The position numbers were made by a program, and so were the translations under genes. The notes below the pieces were generated by a model. The model was given only the letters and a program-made list of their open reading frames with translations. It was not told the DNA's origin and did no database searches. From Toxonevra muliebris (taxonomy: Eukaryota > Arthropoda > Insecta > Diptera > Pallopteridae), in the NCBI GenBank assembly GCA_963691655.1, contig OY829329.1, positions 52,367,279 through 52,431,278 on the forward strand: DNA of 64,000 nucleotides, given 5' to 3'. The number at the start of each line of letters is the position of its first letter. The stretch's first letter is position 1. Shown piece after piece: positions 37,059 to 47,412 of this stretch.

Positions 37059-38307
37059 TCCCCATATGCAGCAGCAGTAGTAGTAAGTAGTTAAAGAAGT
37101 AGTCCGTCCGGAAGTGACAACAAAATAGTAAAAACATTTTGTGCTTTTTGCATGCGACAAAATTGAAACGTTACGGAAGTGTTTATAAGTACTTTTTTGT
37201 TGTTGTTCTAGTTGCTGTTGTTGCTCTGACATACTTGCGTGTTGAGGAAGCGTTCAATTTATGATGATTATTTTGATATTTTTTGTTTTGTTTTTTGTTT
37301 TTTTTTGGTAACAACTTAAGCAGAGTAGGTTGATGTATGTAGTAACATGGTATAAAAAATTATGTGTCAAGAAGTTTTATATTTGTGTCACTTTTATATC
37401 AATAACAATTAACATAGAAATAAAAATTTAGAAAAACAACAAGAGAAAGAAAAATTATCATAAGTGAATGCTAAACTTTTTTGCATGCTATTCATAATTC
37501 ATTCATTCATCTTCATGAATTGTGTAGAATAAAGTCTGACTTATATTTTTCTACAAGTGGTGGTGGTTTCAGGAGGTGGTGCTGGTTGAATTGGTGGTAG
37601 TAGTAGAGAAATGGTGCCGATGGAGGTGGTGATGTAGAAGATGGTTGTGTTGCCAACCGCGCAGGATTTGTCATCATAAGCTGCATTTATATATGCTACA
37701 TTTCTTCTTTCTTTATCTTCATCACTTCAGCTAATGATTATGATGAATATAGCAGCAGCATCAGAAAAGTTTGGGTAGGTGTGGGGGAAAATGATATTTT
37801 CATCTGTCTACTTTTTTTTTTTTTTTTGAGGAATTTATTCAATTTGAATGTCATAAGGAAAATGAAATGCAGAAATATTTTCACAACAATGTAATTTTAT
37901 TCATACGAGTGTGGGTACGATTATTACGAGTATATTTAGAATAATTTATAAGTAGCAAGGGTAACAATATTAAATAATTTCTAGTTTTTATTAGTGCAGT
38001 CACACAAAATTGCTAGATTAAATAAAATTTATTAAGTTGTGTGGTTTCATTTAGTTTGTCATTTTTGAAAGAAAAAAAAAAACAAAAACAAAAAGAGAGA
38101 GGGAGAGAAAGGGTTGATGATACGTCATAAATGAATCGTGTGTTTTCAATCTACTCATCTTATGTATTAATTTCTCTTCCTCTGCACTCCTTCCTCCTGA
38201 AATGCATTCCACATAAATAAATGTGTGTGTATATGAGCATGAGTTCATAAATCATTGAGATTAAATTATGAATAGAGTTACATAAGAGAGAGCAGATTTT
38301 GCATAAG
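37059..38307. other. Spacer, no gene seen
   Basis: GTTGTTG and GGTGGT triplet-type repeats near 37198-37222 and 37555-37640; otherwise AT-rich. Confidence 0.45.
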
Positions 38308-38319
38308 GTCTTATACCAT

Positions 38320-39570
38320 TGTATTGTATTATAGAGGTTTCTGTCGTTGTACCGCGACCTATAAGATCTATTGTACGTCCCTCTTTTCTTTCTAGTCTAA
38401 TCTGCCTAGAGTACCTCATCCAGTCCAGTCTCCCTCAAGAATTTGAGTATTGCGCCCGGATCTATGGATGCCAGTTCTGTGCTGGGCACTTGGTGCATGC
38501 CCAGACATTTCCTTCTTTTGTGGATCAGTGCTCCACATTGAGCTAAAATATGTTCTGATGATTCGTCTTCCTCATTACAAAACCTACAAATTGAGCTTTG
38601 CTCAACCCCTATCTTGCAAAGGTGTTCTCTGAGCCCGCAATGCCCAGTCAGAATACCAGCTAATATGCGCAAACTGTTTTTGTTGAGACCAATGCAGAAT
38701 GCGTATCTACTCTTATTATAATTACCTAAAAGCGCTTTGGATTGCCTCAGTCCCGTAAGATTGGTAAAGAGCTCTTGCCTCTTGTTCCTCTCTTCTTGCC
38801 TGAGTACTTCCCTGATTACGCTATCTCCTATTCCACAGAAGGGTTCAGGTCCCACGAAAGTGGTTGCTGCCCCCTTTCTTGCAAGCTCGTCTGCCTGCTC
38901 ATTACCCTCAATTCCTGCGTGTCCAGGGACCCAACATAGAGCGACTTTGTTGTCATTGCCCAGTTGATTGAGCTTGCTCAAACAGTCCCACACCAACTTA
39001 GAGGTGATCTCAAAGGAGCATAATGCTCGAATGGCTGCTTGGCTGTCCGACATGATAGCGATATCTTGCCGTTTGTACTTTCTATCCAGGTTGAATTGCA
39101 CACATATGCTAATTGCATGAATTTCAGCTTGGAAGATGCTAGGATACTTCCCCATCGGCTCAGAGTGTTTGATTCTTGGCCCAAATACTCCTGCCCCAGT
39201 TCCATCCTCGGTACGTGACCCATCTGTATACCACTTAATCGTGTGTTCTTTGAGTGTGTAGTTATACTCTACACCCTCCCATTCGTTCTTACTACTAAGT
39301 TTTGCAACGAAGTGTTTCTCAAAACTATACTGTTTGTCCATTCTGTCCTGGGGACAGTCCAAGAGATAGTTGTCTTTCGCCGGGTTATCTCGGTCTCCAA
39401 GCCCTATAGATCTCCTCGTCAACCTTTTATTTCTTGTTCCTCTTACGATTGCTGCCTTGGAGGCATTCTCTATCACGAGGTGTAATGGAGTGAGCTCCAA
39501 TAGTACCTCTAGTGCAGCAGTCGGACATGTTCTCATCGCTCCTGTTATACAGATACATGCCAATGCCAAT
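38320..39570 (-). mobile_element. 5'-truncated I/Loa-like LINE with 12-bp TSD
   Basis: GTCTTATACCAT lies exactly at both edges (38308-38319 and 39571-39582), a clear target-site duplication. The 3' end on the minus strand is an AATACAATACAA tail instead of poly(A), as in I-like elements with short-repeat tails. The copy is truncated between the RT and the RNase H. The perfect duplication and intact coding frame suggest a fairly recent insertion. Confidence 0.85.
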
Positions 39571-39593
39571 GTCTTATACCATATGCAGCACAA
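38406..39593 (-). CDS. LINE ORF2 C-terminal part: RNase H and zinc finger
   Basis: The frame is intact for 395 codons. The first 8 or so codons come from flanking DNA, since the LINE begins at 39570. After the RT tail (ITGAMRTCPTAALEVLLEL) comes a complete RNase H domain with catalytic residues D124 (WYTDGS), E157 (FQAE), D183 (MSDSQ) and D235 (EQADELA), and the conserved H225 of WVPGHAG. It would degrade the RNA strand of the RNA-DNA hybrid during target-primed reverse transcription. A CCHC finger follows (CRFC at 336-339, H348, C353). The RT catalytic part and endonuclease are missing, so the fragment cannot move itself. The plus-strand frames overlapping it are shadows. Confidence 0.85.
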   Translation of the reverse strand: MCCIWYKTLALACICITGAMRTCPTAALEVLLELTPLHLVIENASKAAIVRGTRNKRLTRRSIGLGDRDNPAKDNYLLDCPQDRMDKQYSFEKHFVAKLSSKNEWEGVEYNYTLKEHTIKWYTDGSRTEDGTGAGVFGPRIKHSEPMGKYPSIFQAEIHAISICVQFNLDRKYKRQDIAIMSDSQAAIRALCSFEITSKLVWDCLSKLNQLGNDNKVALCWVPGHAGIEGNEQADELARKGAATTFVGPEPFCGIGDSVIREVLRQEERNKRQELFTNLTGLRQSKALLGNYNKSRYAFCIGLNKNSLRILAGILTGHCGLREHLCKIGVEQSSICRFCNEEDESSEHILAQCGALIHKRRKCLGMHQVPSTELASIDPGAILKFLRETGLDEVL

Positions 39594-39644
39594 ACATAAT
39601 TAAGGCGACAACGACGACGCTCAGTTTTTATACACATCTTTATA

Positions 39645-40859
39645 CAGTCATGGACATATAAATGGCACATATTTTTTATTATATGCTGCATTATCGTAAA
39701 TATTGTTAGTAAACAACAAGTGTTTGGTTTTTTCCAAAGGTTTATTTTTCATATTCAATAATAATACAAACTTAAGTTATAATTCATTAATAAAAAACCA
39801 AAATGATCAAAATTAAAAAGAAAACAATTAAATGAGCTGAATACATAAATGGCACAACCTGGTAGAAATAGAAAAAAATCATTTTAAAATTGCATTTGTT
39901 GATTTTTGGTATGTACAAATTTTTAAAAAATTAATATTTTGTGCTGTAGCCTTTGCTTCTGATGACAGCTCCACACCTGCGAGCCATACTCTCCACGATT
40001 CTTTGGCATTTTGCTTTGGATATGGCATACCAAAGATCGTCCATATTTCATAGTTCTCCTTTGTTCCACAGGTTCTCTATTGGTTTTAAGTCAGGGCTCT
40101 GGGCTGGCCAATCGAAAACGTCGATCTTCTCCGCATGAAACCAAGACTTTACCAGTTTGGAGGAGTGTTTGGGGTCATTATGTAGCTTTTTCCTCGAAAT
40201 GATCTCAAACAAATTTGCCTCACTCAATCGCCTTCTGACAAGCCTGCTGGATAATTCTAAGTCCAATGACTGATTAATATTGGATGCTATCTGCAGTGAT
40301 GACTTGAATGGATCCTTTGTTGACATTATTACTATGACTGCATCTGTACTTCCGAATTTTGCCTTTGGTCAGTACATCTGGATTCTCTACGCATGAATTA
40401 TTGGCATTGTACACTTTTTTTTCGAGAACTATGTACAAGTTTAGCAATTTCCGCCACTTTTTCCTCTTCTTCATGCATTCTTCATATTATCCGTCTTTCC
40501 TCTACTGTGGTATGTTTTCCTGATCCAATTTTCAGTTAATTTTCACTCTATAATACTTTCAATAACCTATTTTTAAACTACTCAAAATATCATGTGATTC
40601 TTCTGAAACCTTCGAGAGTACTGCACATTCCAAGTTATTTGAGCCATTTATATGTCCACTTAAAATCAGCATTGTCTACGCAAAACTAATAACGGTAAAT
40701 AATAAGCAGAACATAACGGAACATTTGTACGCGGTAGACACCAGAGCTATTGCAGCATCAAGCTGAACGCAGAAAACTTATATTTTAATAAAGTTTAAGT
40801 TGAAAATGTTCAACATTTATTCGAAATATAATTTTGTGCCATTTATATGTCCATGGCTG
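39645..40859 (-). mobile_element. Tc1-like element with nested (IR/DR) ends
   Basis: The left end CAGTCATGGACATATAAATG and the reverse of the right end CAGCCATGGACATATAAATG differ at one position. TA flanks both (39643-39644 and 40860-40861). A related core (CATAAATGGCACA near 39846, and CCATTTATATGTCCA near 40649) recurs about 200 bp inside each end, the IR/DR layout of Sleeping Beauty-like elements. It inserted into the Helentron-like copy 1. Confidence 0.8.
39931..40540 (-). pseudogene. Tc1-like transposase, internally deleted
   Basis: On the minus strand the amino part shows a helix-turn-helix-like stretch (GSGKHTTVEERR, HEEEEKVAEIAKLVHSSRK) in one frame. The second helix-turn-helix (SLDLELSSRLVRRRLSEANL) follows after a frameshift. 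The frame then jumps directly to HNDPKHSSKLVKSWF, so roughly the region holding the first catalytic aspartate is deleted. WPAQSPDLKPIENLW contains the third acidic residue of the DD34E triad. A TGA interrupts the tail, which otherwise ends at TAA 39931-39933. Full-length relatives have about 340 residues, so this copy is dead but might be moved in trans through its intact ends. Confidence 0.8.
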
Positions 40860-41272
40860 TATGTATAATCGTAGAGTTTTGTGTGTATGACATCGTGTAA
40901 CTTCTGAACGACTGGGCCGATTGAAATCAAATTTCCAGAATATATTTTCTTGGACGGGAGGATGAAACATAGCCATTCATGATGACTTTTAGGAAAGTGG
41001 TCGTGGCACTTCTCATACAATCGTAATAGTTTTTTGGGTATGTCTCAAGAATCTTTTAGAGCACAGTACAGAAATTTGGCACAATAACGAGAATTGACAA
41101 TGCCATGCTACAACAAAAATATTGGTGGGATTGACAAAAGGGGTGTGAAACCTTCCATATAACTTGAATTTTCATTACGAGATACATATCATAGGAGCCA
41201 TTTATGGTACGGTACTAAAATTTAGAATCTTTCAGTTTGTTGAATTAGTGGGTGTGGCACCATGATCCTTTT

Positions 41273-41805
41273 TTATTTTCTACTCTATTTCTACTACTAA
41301 TTCGACTATTATTTTCTACTACTTTTAGCCTTCTTTTTTTCTACAAATTTTTCTTATTTTTTACTACTAATTCTACTACTATTTCTACTACTATTTTCAA
41401 ATACTTTTAGCCTTTTTTTTTTCTACAAATTTTTCTTATTTTCTACTACTTTTTCAACCAATATTTTCTACTACTATTTTCCTACTTTTTTTCTACTACT
41501 TTTTTAAAACATTTTTTCTTATTTTCTACTTTTACTACTTTTTTACAGTTTTTTCTATTACTATTTTTTACTATTATTTCTACCACCCTTTCTACTCCAT
41601 TTTTACTATTTTTGTACTACTATGTTTAACTATTTTCTACTACTTTTACTACTACCTTTTTACTACTTCTTTACAACAATTAGTAGTACTATTTTCTATT
41701 CTTTTCCTACTACCTTTTCTACTACTATTTTTTCTACTTTTTTGCTGCTATTTTCTACTACATTTTACATTCCTTTTTCTATTATTACTTCTACTACTTT
41801 ATGAA
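41273..41805 (+). repeat. Degenerate TAC/TTC-rich microsatellite
   Basis: About 530 bp of variants of TTTTCTACTACTATTTTC inside Helentron-like copy 1. A shorter version lies at 43135-43255 in copy 2. The frame at 41622-41804 is only this repeat. Confidence 0.8.
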
Positions 41806-42099
41806 ATATCTTAAGACCCTGCCTAGCTATTTTAAAATCCGATAGATGGCGCTGTAAAAAATTCTATATTTATAATAAATATGAAATTGGTTTAAATTAT
41901 TAAATAATTTCAAGAATGGTCTTTGATACGAATATAGAACGTCCTGAAATATTGTTTCTATAATTTAACTGAACCATAATAAAATTGTTCAACAAAAAAA
42001 TACACTAAAAGTTATTCCTTTTTACTAAAAAATGCTGTAATTTCTATCTAACTGTTGAATGACTCCGTTAGCATCGACTGGGTTAATAGTCATCACCAT

Positions 42100-43403
42100 C
42101 ATATCTTTATATAAATAACCGTAGTTTTGTGTGCATGTATGTTTTCAAACGTGTAACTTTTGAACGACTTGACCGATAGAAATCATATTTCCAGAATATG
42201 TTTGATTTGACAAGAAGATGAAATATAAGGCTAAGAGGAAAAGTGGTATAACTTCTACGTTCAGAAAAAATTGGAAAAATTTTACTTAAGAGCAAAAGCA
42301 AAACGAAATATGTTCAGAGCAAAAGTGAAACGAAATATGTTCAGAGCGAAAACGTAATAAAAAACTATGCTGTTCTTGCTCTGAAAAAATTGCTATACCA
42401 TTTCTGTTCTTACTTTTAAGGCGTTTCATTTTCACTCTAAACCATATTACTTATGCCATTCTTGCACTGACACACTAAATTATTTCACTTTTGCTCTTAT
42501 ATAAATTTTAGCTCGCTTTTCCTCCCAACCTGTCATTTATCATTCGAAAGTGATATCAAACCGTATCGTCCTCATTTGAGAGGCTGAGAGGAAAAGTGGT
42601 ATAACTTCTACGTTAAAAAAAAAATGGAATAATTTTACTTAAGAGCAAAAGCAAAACGAAATATGTTCAGAGCAAAACTGAAACGAAATATGTTCAGAGC
42701 GAAAACGGAATAAAAAACTATGCTGTTCTTGCTCTGAAAGAATTGTTATACCATTTTTGCTCTTACTTTTAAAGCGTTTCATTTTCACTCTAAACCGTAT
42801 TACTTATGCCATTCTTGCACTGACACTCTAAATTATTTCACTTTTGCTTATATAAATTTTAGCCCGCTTTTCCTGTCAGCCTGTCAAATATAGCTATTCA
42901 TAAAGGCTTTTAGGAAAGGGGGCGTGTCACCTCCCATACAATCCTAATATTTTTTTTTGGAATATCTCAAGAATCATTTATAGCACAGTACAGAAAGTTG
43001 GTACGAGAACGTGAATTAACAATGCCATGCTACAACAAAAATATGTATGGGATATCTTAGTATGGAAGTATTATTTGTCAATACCGGATTTAAAAATTCT
43101 TTTATTTTGTTGGATTAGTGGGTGTTGCGCCATGCTCTACTTCTATTTTCTACTACTATTTTAATTTGTATTTTTTCAACATTTTCTTCTTATTTTCGAC
43201 TACTATTTTCTATTAATTTTTCCATTCCTTTTTCTACTATTATTTTTACAAATTTATGAAATATCTCAAGAACCTGCCTAGCTATGTAAAAATCCGATAG
43301 ATGGCGCTGTAACAAATTCTATTTTTATAATAAATAGCAATGGGTCCATATTTTTAAATAGTTTTTGGAATTAGATATAACTTCTAGAACGGTCTTTAAT
43401 ATT
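42100..43403 (+). mobile_element. Helentron-like non-autonomous element, copy 2
   Basis: Same order of landmarks as copy 1 (GTTTTGTGTGCATG, ACGACTTGACCGAT, TTTCCAGAATATG, ACAATGCCATGCTACAACAA, TAC-rich tract, CCGATAGATGGCGCTGTAAC). It is interrupted at 42228-42885 by the MITE dimer. The two Helentron-like copies lie head to tail with about 165 bp between them. Confidence 0.5.
42228..42885. mobile_element. MITE dimer inserted as one unit
   Basis: Two near-identical copies, each about 305 bp (42228-42534 and 42581-42885), lie in the same orientation with a 46-bp spacer. Each starts AGGCTRAGAGGAAAAGTGG and ends with its approximate reverse complement GCTTTTCCTGTCAGCCTG. AAATATA flanks the dimer as a whole (42221-42227 and 42886-42892), while neither inner edge shows a matching duplication. 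No coding frame. Each copy also has an internal direct repeat (ACGAAATATGTTCAGAGC, twice). Confidence 0.75.
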
Positions 43404-43679
43404 CTTCAGCAAATTAAAATTGAATACTTTTAAAAATGCCAATTTTGATGGCTTATTTTTAAATCTAGAATTTTTACCAAATTCAATATATGTCCTTTAA
43501 ACTTGAATTGTCATTACCAATGTTCAAATTTAAACACCAAGAAGCTTTATTCTTCTTCATTGAAATAAACTTCAATATTTCCGCTTCTTCGTAGAAAGTG
43601 CAGAACAACGTCGGTCGGGTCAGCCAGTAACCTTATATTTTTTTAAGTAAAAGTATATTATAAATACAGAATCTGAGTA

Positions 43680-44620
43680 TCTTATAAAAGGAACTTACCA
43701 ATATATAGCAAAAAGCTGAGAAAGACCAAAAAAGCACCTTGGAGAGAGTACTGTAAAAGTTTTGAACGACTTCGCACAGCAACTATACCTGTGTCGCTAA
43801 CTATTAACAAAATCTTCAATACCACATTAGGACTCACTAGTGGGCACAGGGCATCAGGCCTTTAGAAACAAACACGCGTCTTATATATAGATCTGGCGAG
43901 TAGGATTTTTCACTCCAACAGATAAAATGGGCTATTCCCCAAATCAGCTCAATGAAATCACCGCGAAAAACGAAATTCACCCATGTTTACTACATTCTGA
44001 TGAGAATCTACATATATGTTGTGTAGCTAGACTCAAATCAGTGAACTGAAGTCCAGATTTCTCATACAACGCGAATACAAGCTGCCCAAATATACATTCT
44101 CTTGAATACTCAAGCAGCACTAAAAGCTTTTGACTCATACAGCATAAAACCCATAATCTTTAGAGCTCCTTTCAGCTATTTTCAACCGAAATAAAGGAAT
44201 GTTGTCTTTGATTTTGGACCAGAAAGGAAGCGGTGGTAACGATTGAGTGGACTGGCGAACGAAAAAGAGAAAAAAAGGTTTTTCATTGGTTCCCAATATT
44301 TTTACGGTTTAGCTTTAAGTCACATTCAATCCGTAATAAAAGATTGGGGAAAGCTTCTAGAAAGTATTAGGTAAATCGCTATTAATTTTATGTGCATAGT
44401 CAAAATAAACTAAATAGAAATTTGTATCCTGACGGAAATTTTCACTGTCCTCTTAAATATCACTTTAAGAAATAGGGTATAACTCAATGCGATTCCTGTC
44501 GACCATGCATTGAAGACATGGATACAGCTTAACGCATACTATGTGAATGGATGCCTACCGCTCTAGACCCTTAGCAAAAATTGACGTCACTTAGAGGAGT
44601 GTGCATTCAAAAAAATTAAA
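43680..44620 (+). pseudogene. Heavily decayed LINE remnant
   Basis: Scattered matches to a LINE ORF2 in order along the plus strand: APWREYCKSFERLRTATP near 43730, LNTQAALKAFDSYSIKP near 44110 (the SDSQAAL motif of RNase H), and CDSCRPCIEDMDTA...RILCEW near 44490 (the terminal zinc finger). Stops and frameshifts separate them and much is deleted. Only the order of three family-like motifs supports the call. Confidence 0.4.
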
Positions 44621-45819
44621 TATTTATTATTATTAGAAGAAAAAATAAATTAAATATTGTATCAATACTAAAAAATTTATTTTTCTAAATCACTCACCCA
44701 AAAAAGCATTTGCATTTCCAATAATAGGTCAATGCAATGGTATGATACTGACCTCATCCATACATTCAACATAAAACGCCTAAAAGCATGCAAATATTGA
44801 TATATGAATTTGAAAAGTTTTCAATAAAGCATTAAATAATAAACTTCAACAACTGTCAACAAGCTGTCTCAAATATTGATCAGCGATGTACGAAAAAAAG
44901 AAAGAAAAATATGTGTACCCATTTTCAAATAATAAAATTCAATAAGGAATTTTTGACATTGAAAAAAAAAAGATAAACAAAAACAAAAAGATATACGACA
45001 TTTATGAGGCCTAGCTCTCTTTCTCTCTCATTCCCTCTCTTTTTTTCCAGCTCTCTTTCTACTACATCCTTACCAAAACTTACTTAAAAATTCCAGTTTA
45101 TATTTTATTTATTGCTGAGTGTTCATAAAATATATATGCAAAAAATATAGAAACATAGAAAACAACATGAAAAAGTGAAAAAACAGAAGAAAACTTTTGA
45201 GAAAAAGTTAAAGTAAAGTGGAAGGAAGAAAGTGACAGGCACAAAAACACAAAAAGTATACAAATAAAGTGATTGTCGCTAAGAATCACTAAGAATAGAA
45301 AGCAATATTGACAACACAACAAAAATTTAGATTGCCAATAAAACAAACTTCATATTATTTATATTACTTGAAAACTTTTCAATCACAAACTTAAATAAAT
45401 TCTTCTTTAAAAAGAAAACATTGACTGAATATGTACAAGTAGAAAGCCAAATTAAACCTTTCTGCACCCAGAAAAAAAAACATCCCAAAACCTATTTTCA
45501 TTAATAATTTATCAAAATGCCGCATAAGAAGAAAAATAATCTAAAAACTCATAGTATAAACAACTTGGCTTTCTACATTTTCTGCTATTTTGTGCGCACA
45601 TAGCAACTTTCAAAGGAGACCAAAAGAGAAAAAGAAAAAAATTGACGAAAAAAGCTAAAACAAAAAGAGTGAAAAAAGATGGAAAAAGGGGTGCTTCATT
45701 ATTTATGACCTTCGAGCATGAGATTTTCCACTTTTGTGATTTTCTTTTCTTTTTTTAAGTTTCTTTAATTTTTTGTTTGTTTTTCTTTTCTATTTTTTGT
45801 ACCATTTTTCTTACTTGCT
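44621..45819. other. AT-rich spacer, no gene seen
   Basis: AT-rich with CT runs near 45010-45060 and long A-rich stretches. The minus frame at 45098-45346 has no motif. Confidence 0.45.
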
Positions 45820-45827
45820 CTTTTAGT

Positions 45828-45994
45828 CACCAGCAGATTCAGACTTTACCGAAGGGGGTTTTAATTTGTTCATCGTTTTAAGATTACTTTTCGTTTCATG
45901 AGAAACGATCCAAGTCTAAGAGAAGTTCATCGTTAAGGGGGGGAAGGGGGGGGAGGAGAGGTATCCTCCAAGCCCCCCCTAGGATCCGCTGGTG
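45828..45994. mobile_element. Short hAT-like MITE, 167 bp
   Basis: Ends CACCAGCAGATTC and GGATCCGCTGGTG are inverted repeats. CTTTTAGT (45820-45827) and CTTTTACT (45995-46002) form an 8-bp target duplication with one mismatch. G runs near the right end match the style of the larger hAT-like elements here. Too short to code. Confidence 0.65.
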
Positions 45995-46002
45995 CTTTTA
46001 CT

Positions 46003-47394
46003 ATTTCATTTCTACTTTGCTTTTCGTTTTGTTGATTTTGTGACTGTGTGCAATAGGAAAAATGAGGCTAATCAAAAGGGATTAAAGTTGTAAAAATGAA
46101 CATATTTTTTTCAGAGTGTATGGGCAAGAGAGACGGAGAGAAAGAAAGAGGAAAGTTGGAAAACAGAGAGTGTATATGTGTAAAAAGTAAAGCAGAACAA
46201 AAATAGCATGAAACGACAATGATATTAAATAAACAAGAAGCCACAAGAGTGATGAAGTGAGCGTGTTGTGTGTTAAAGTAAATAAAGCAAAATAGTGAGA
46301 TAATCTTTTAGAAATTTTGTAGTAAGGTGTAGTGTTAACTTTTTTCGTTAAAAAACCCAATCGGATCGAATGAAAAATGTTTAATGTCTAAAAGTATACT
46401 TTAATTTATATAAGTTTAAATTATAATAGAAAATTTATTACAAAAAATTTAATATTCATTAAAATTTTCTATTAATTTTTTATTAGTTCAAACCACAAAC
46501 AAATTTTCAACCACTTCTTTTCCTCTCTTCACTCCAGTAGTAACATTTTCTTACACATAGCGCTTGATGCAATAACTAATTGTTATTGTTATATGCATAT
46601 TTATATATTCGAGACATATTTTCTTTGAGAAACACACATATACATACATTTAGGTGCAGAAAGAGCAAGTGCTTACGAAAACAAACAAAAAACAATGATG
46701 CTGCAATACATAGAAACTGACAGTCTTGCAAAATAAAATTAATGAATGTGAGAGAAAGAAAGAGAAATATGTAAGTATGTATTAGTGTTAGTTGAAGCCA
46801 CCCAGTTGAACTTAGGATGATCGTAGGAGTAATCATCGAGCGCTCCAAAGCGAGCAATGGATTACTCCCTATTGCTCCAGAGCTCATGCAATTCGTACTC
46901 CCCTTTTTAACATTGCATGTCCTAGGGCACGAAGTACTCGTTTTAAACCCCAAAAGAAACAATAAAGGAGGACACGATTACAAGCATGAATTCACTTCCA
47001 TCTCATAGAAAAACAAAACCCCAAAATAGTTGCTGACAAAATTCATGACACCATAGACACTTTTCATTTTTATGCTTTCTCTTTGCTATTATCTTTTAAT
47101 TAATTTATTATTTGATCTTCTATTGAGTTGTATTTTTGAAGACTTAAACCTGTGGCCGAAGATCCGCATCGTAAATGTTAACTGAACCACATAAACAAAT
47201 TTAATTTCCTTGAATTTTGGTTTTTCTACTCTTGCAATGTTTCCAGCACTGTTGTACTGTTTTTTAACTCTTTGAGGCACACGATTTTAAAATAAATAAA
47301 AACTCCAGTTGCACAGAGTTCTTTTGGTTTATAGCATTGCCAACTGAATGATAAACTGTAAATAAAATATTAAAACATGATTATAAGTAATTTT
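46003..47394. other. Spacer, no confident gene
   Basis: Mostly AT-rich. The 46795-46985 segment is less AT-rich and open on both strands (46817-47008 plus, 46576-46962 minus), but neither protein resembles a family I know. Confidence 0.35.
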
Positions 47395-47412
47395 AACCTA
47401 ACCTAACCTAAC
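47395..47412. repeat. Telomere-like (AACCT)n array 1
   Basis: AACCTAACCTAACCTAAC directly before an R1-type LINE fragment; reverse complement of the TTAGG insect telomere repeat. Confidence 0.85.

Larger units (their letters stand above)
39630..41935 (+). mobile_element. Helentron-like non-autonomous element, copy 1
   Basis: Aligns with 42100-43403 in the same orientation: ATCTTTATA, GTTTTGTGTG, CTGAACGACTGGGCCGATTG, TTTCCAGAATAT, CACAGTACAGAAA, ACAATGCCATGCTACAACAA, then a TAC-rich tract, CCTGCCTAGCTAT and CCGATAGATGGCGCTGTAA. Such 'ACGACTGGACCGAT' phrases and an internal microsatellite are seen in DINE-1/Helentron-type elements. No inverted ends or target duplication are visible, which agrees. 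The copy is split near its start by the Tc1-like element at 39645-40859. The Helentron label is an inference. Confidence 0.5.

Noticed and set aside
41622..41804. 60-residue ORF
   Set aside because: Entirely within a TAC/TTC microsatellite.
46576..47008. Overlapping ORFs on both strands in a less AT-rich patch
   Set aside because: No recognisable domain, no splice context that I can defend; could be an exon but unsupported.
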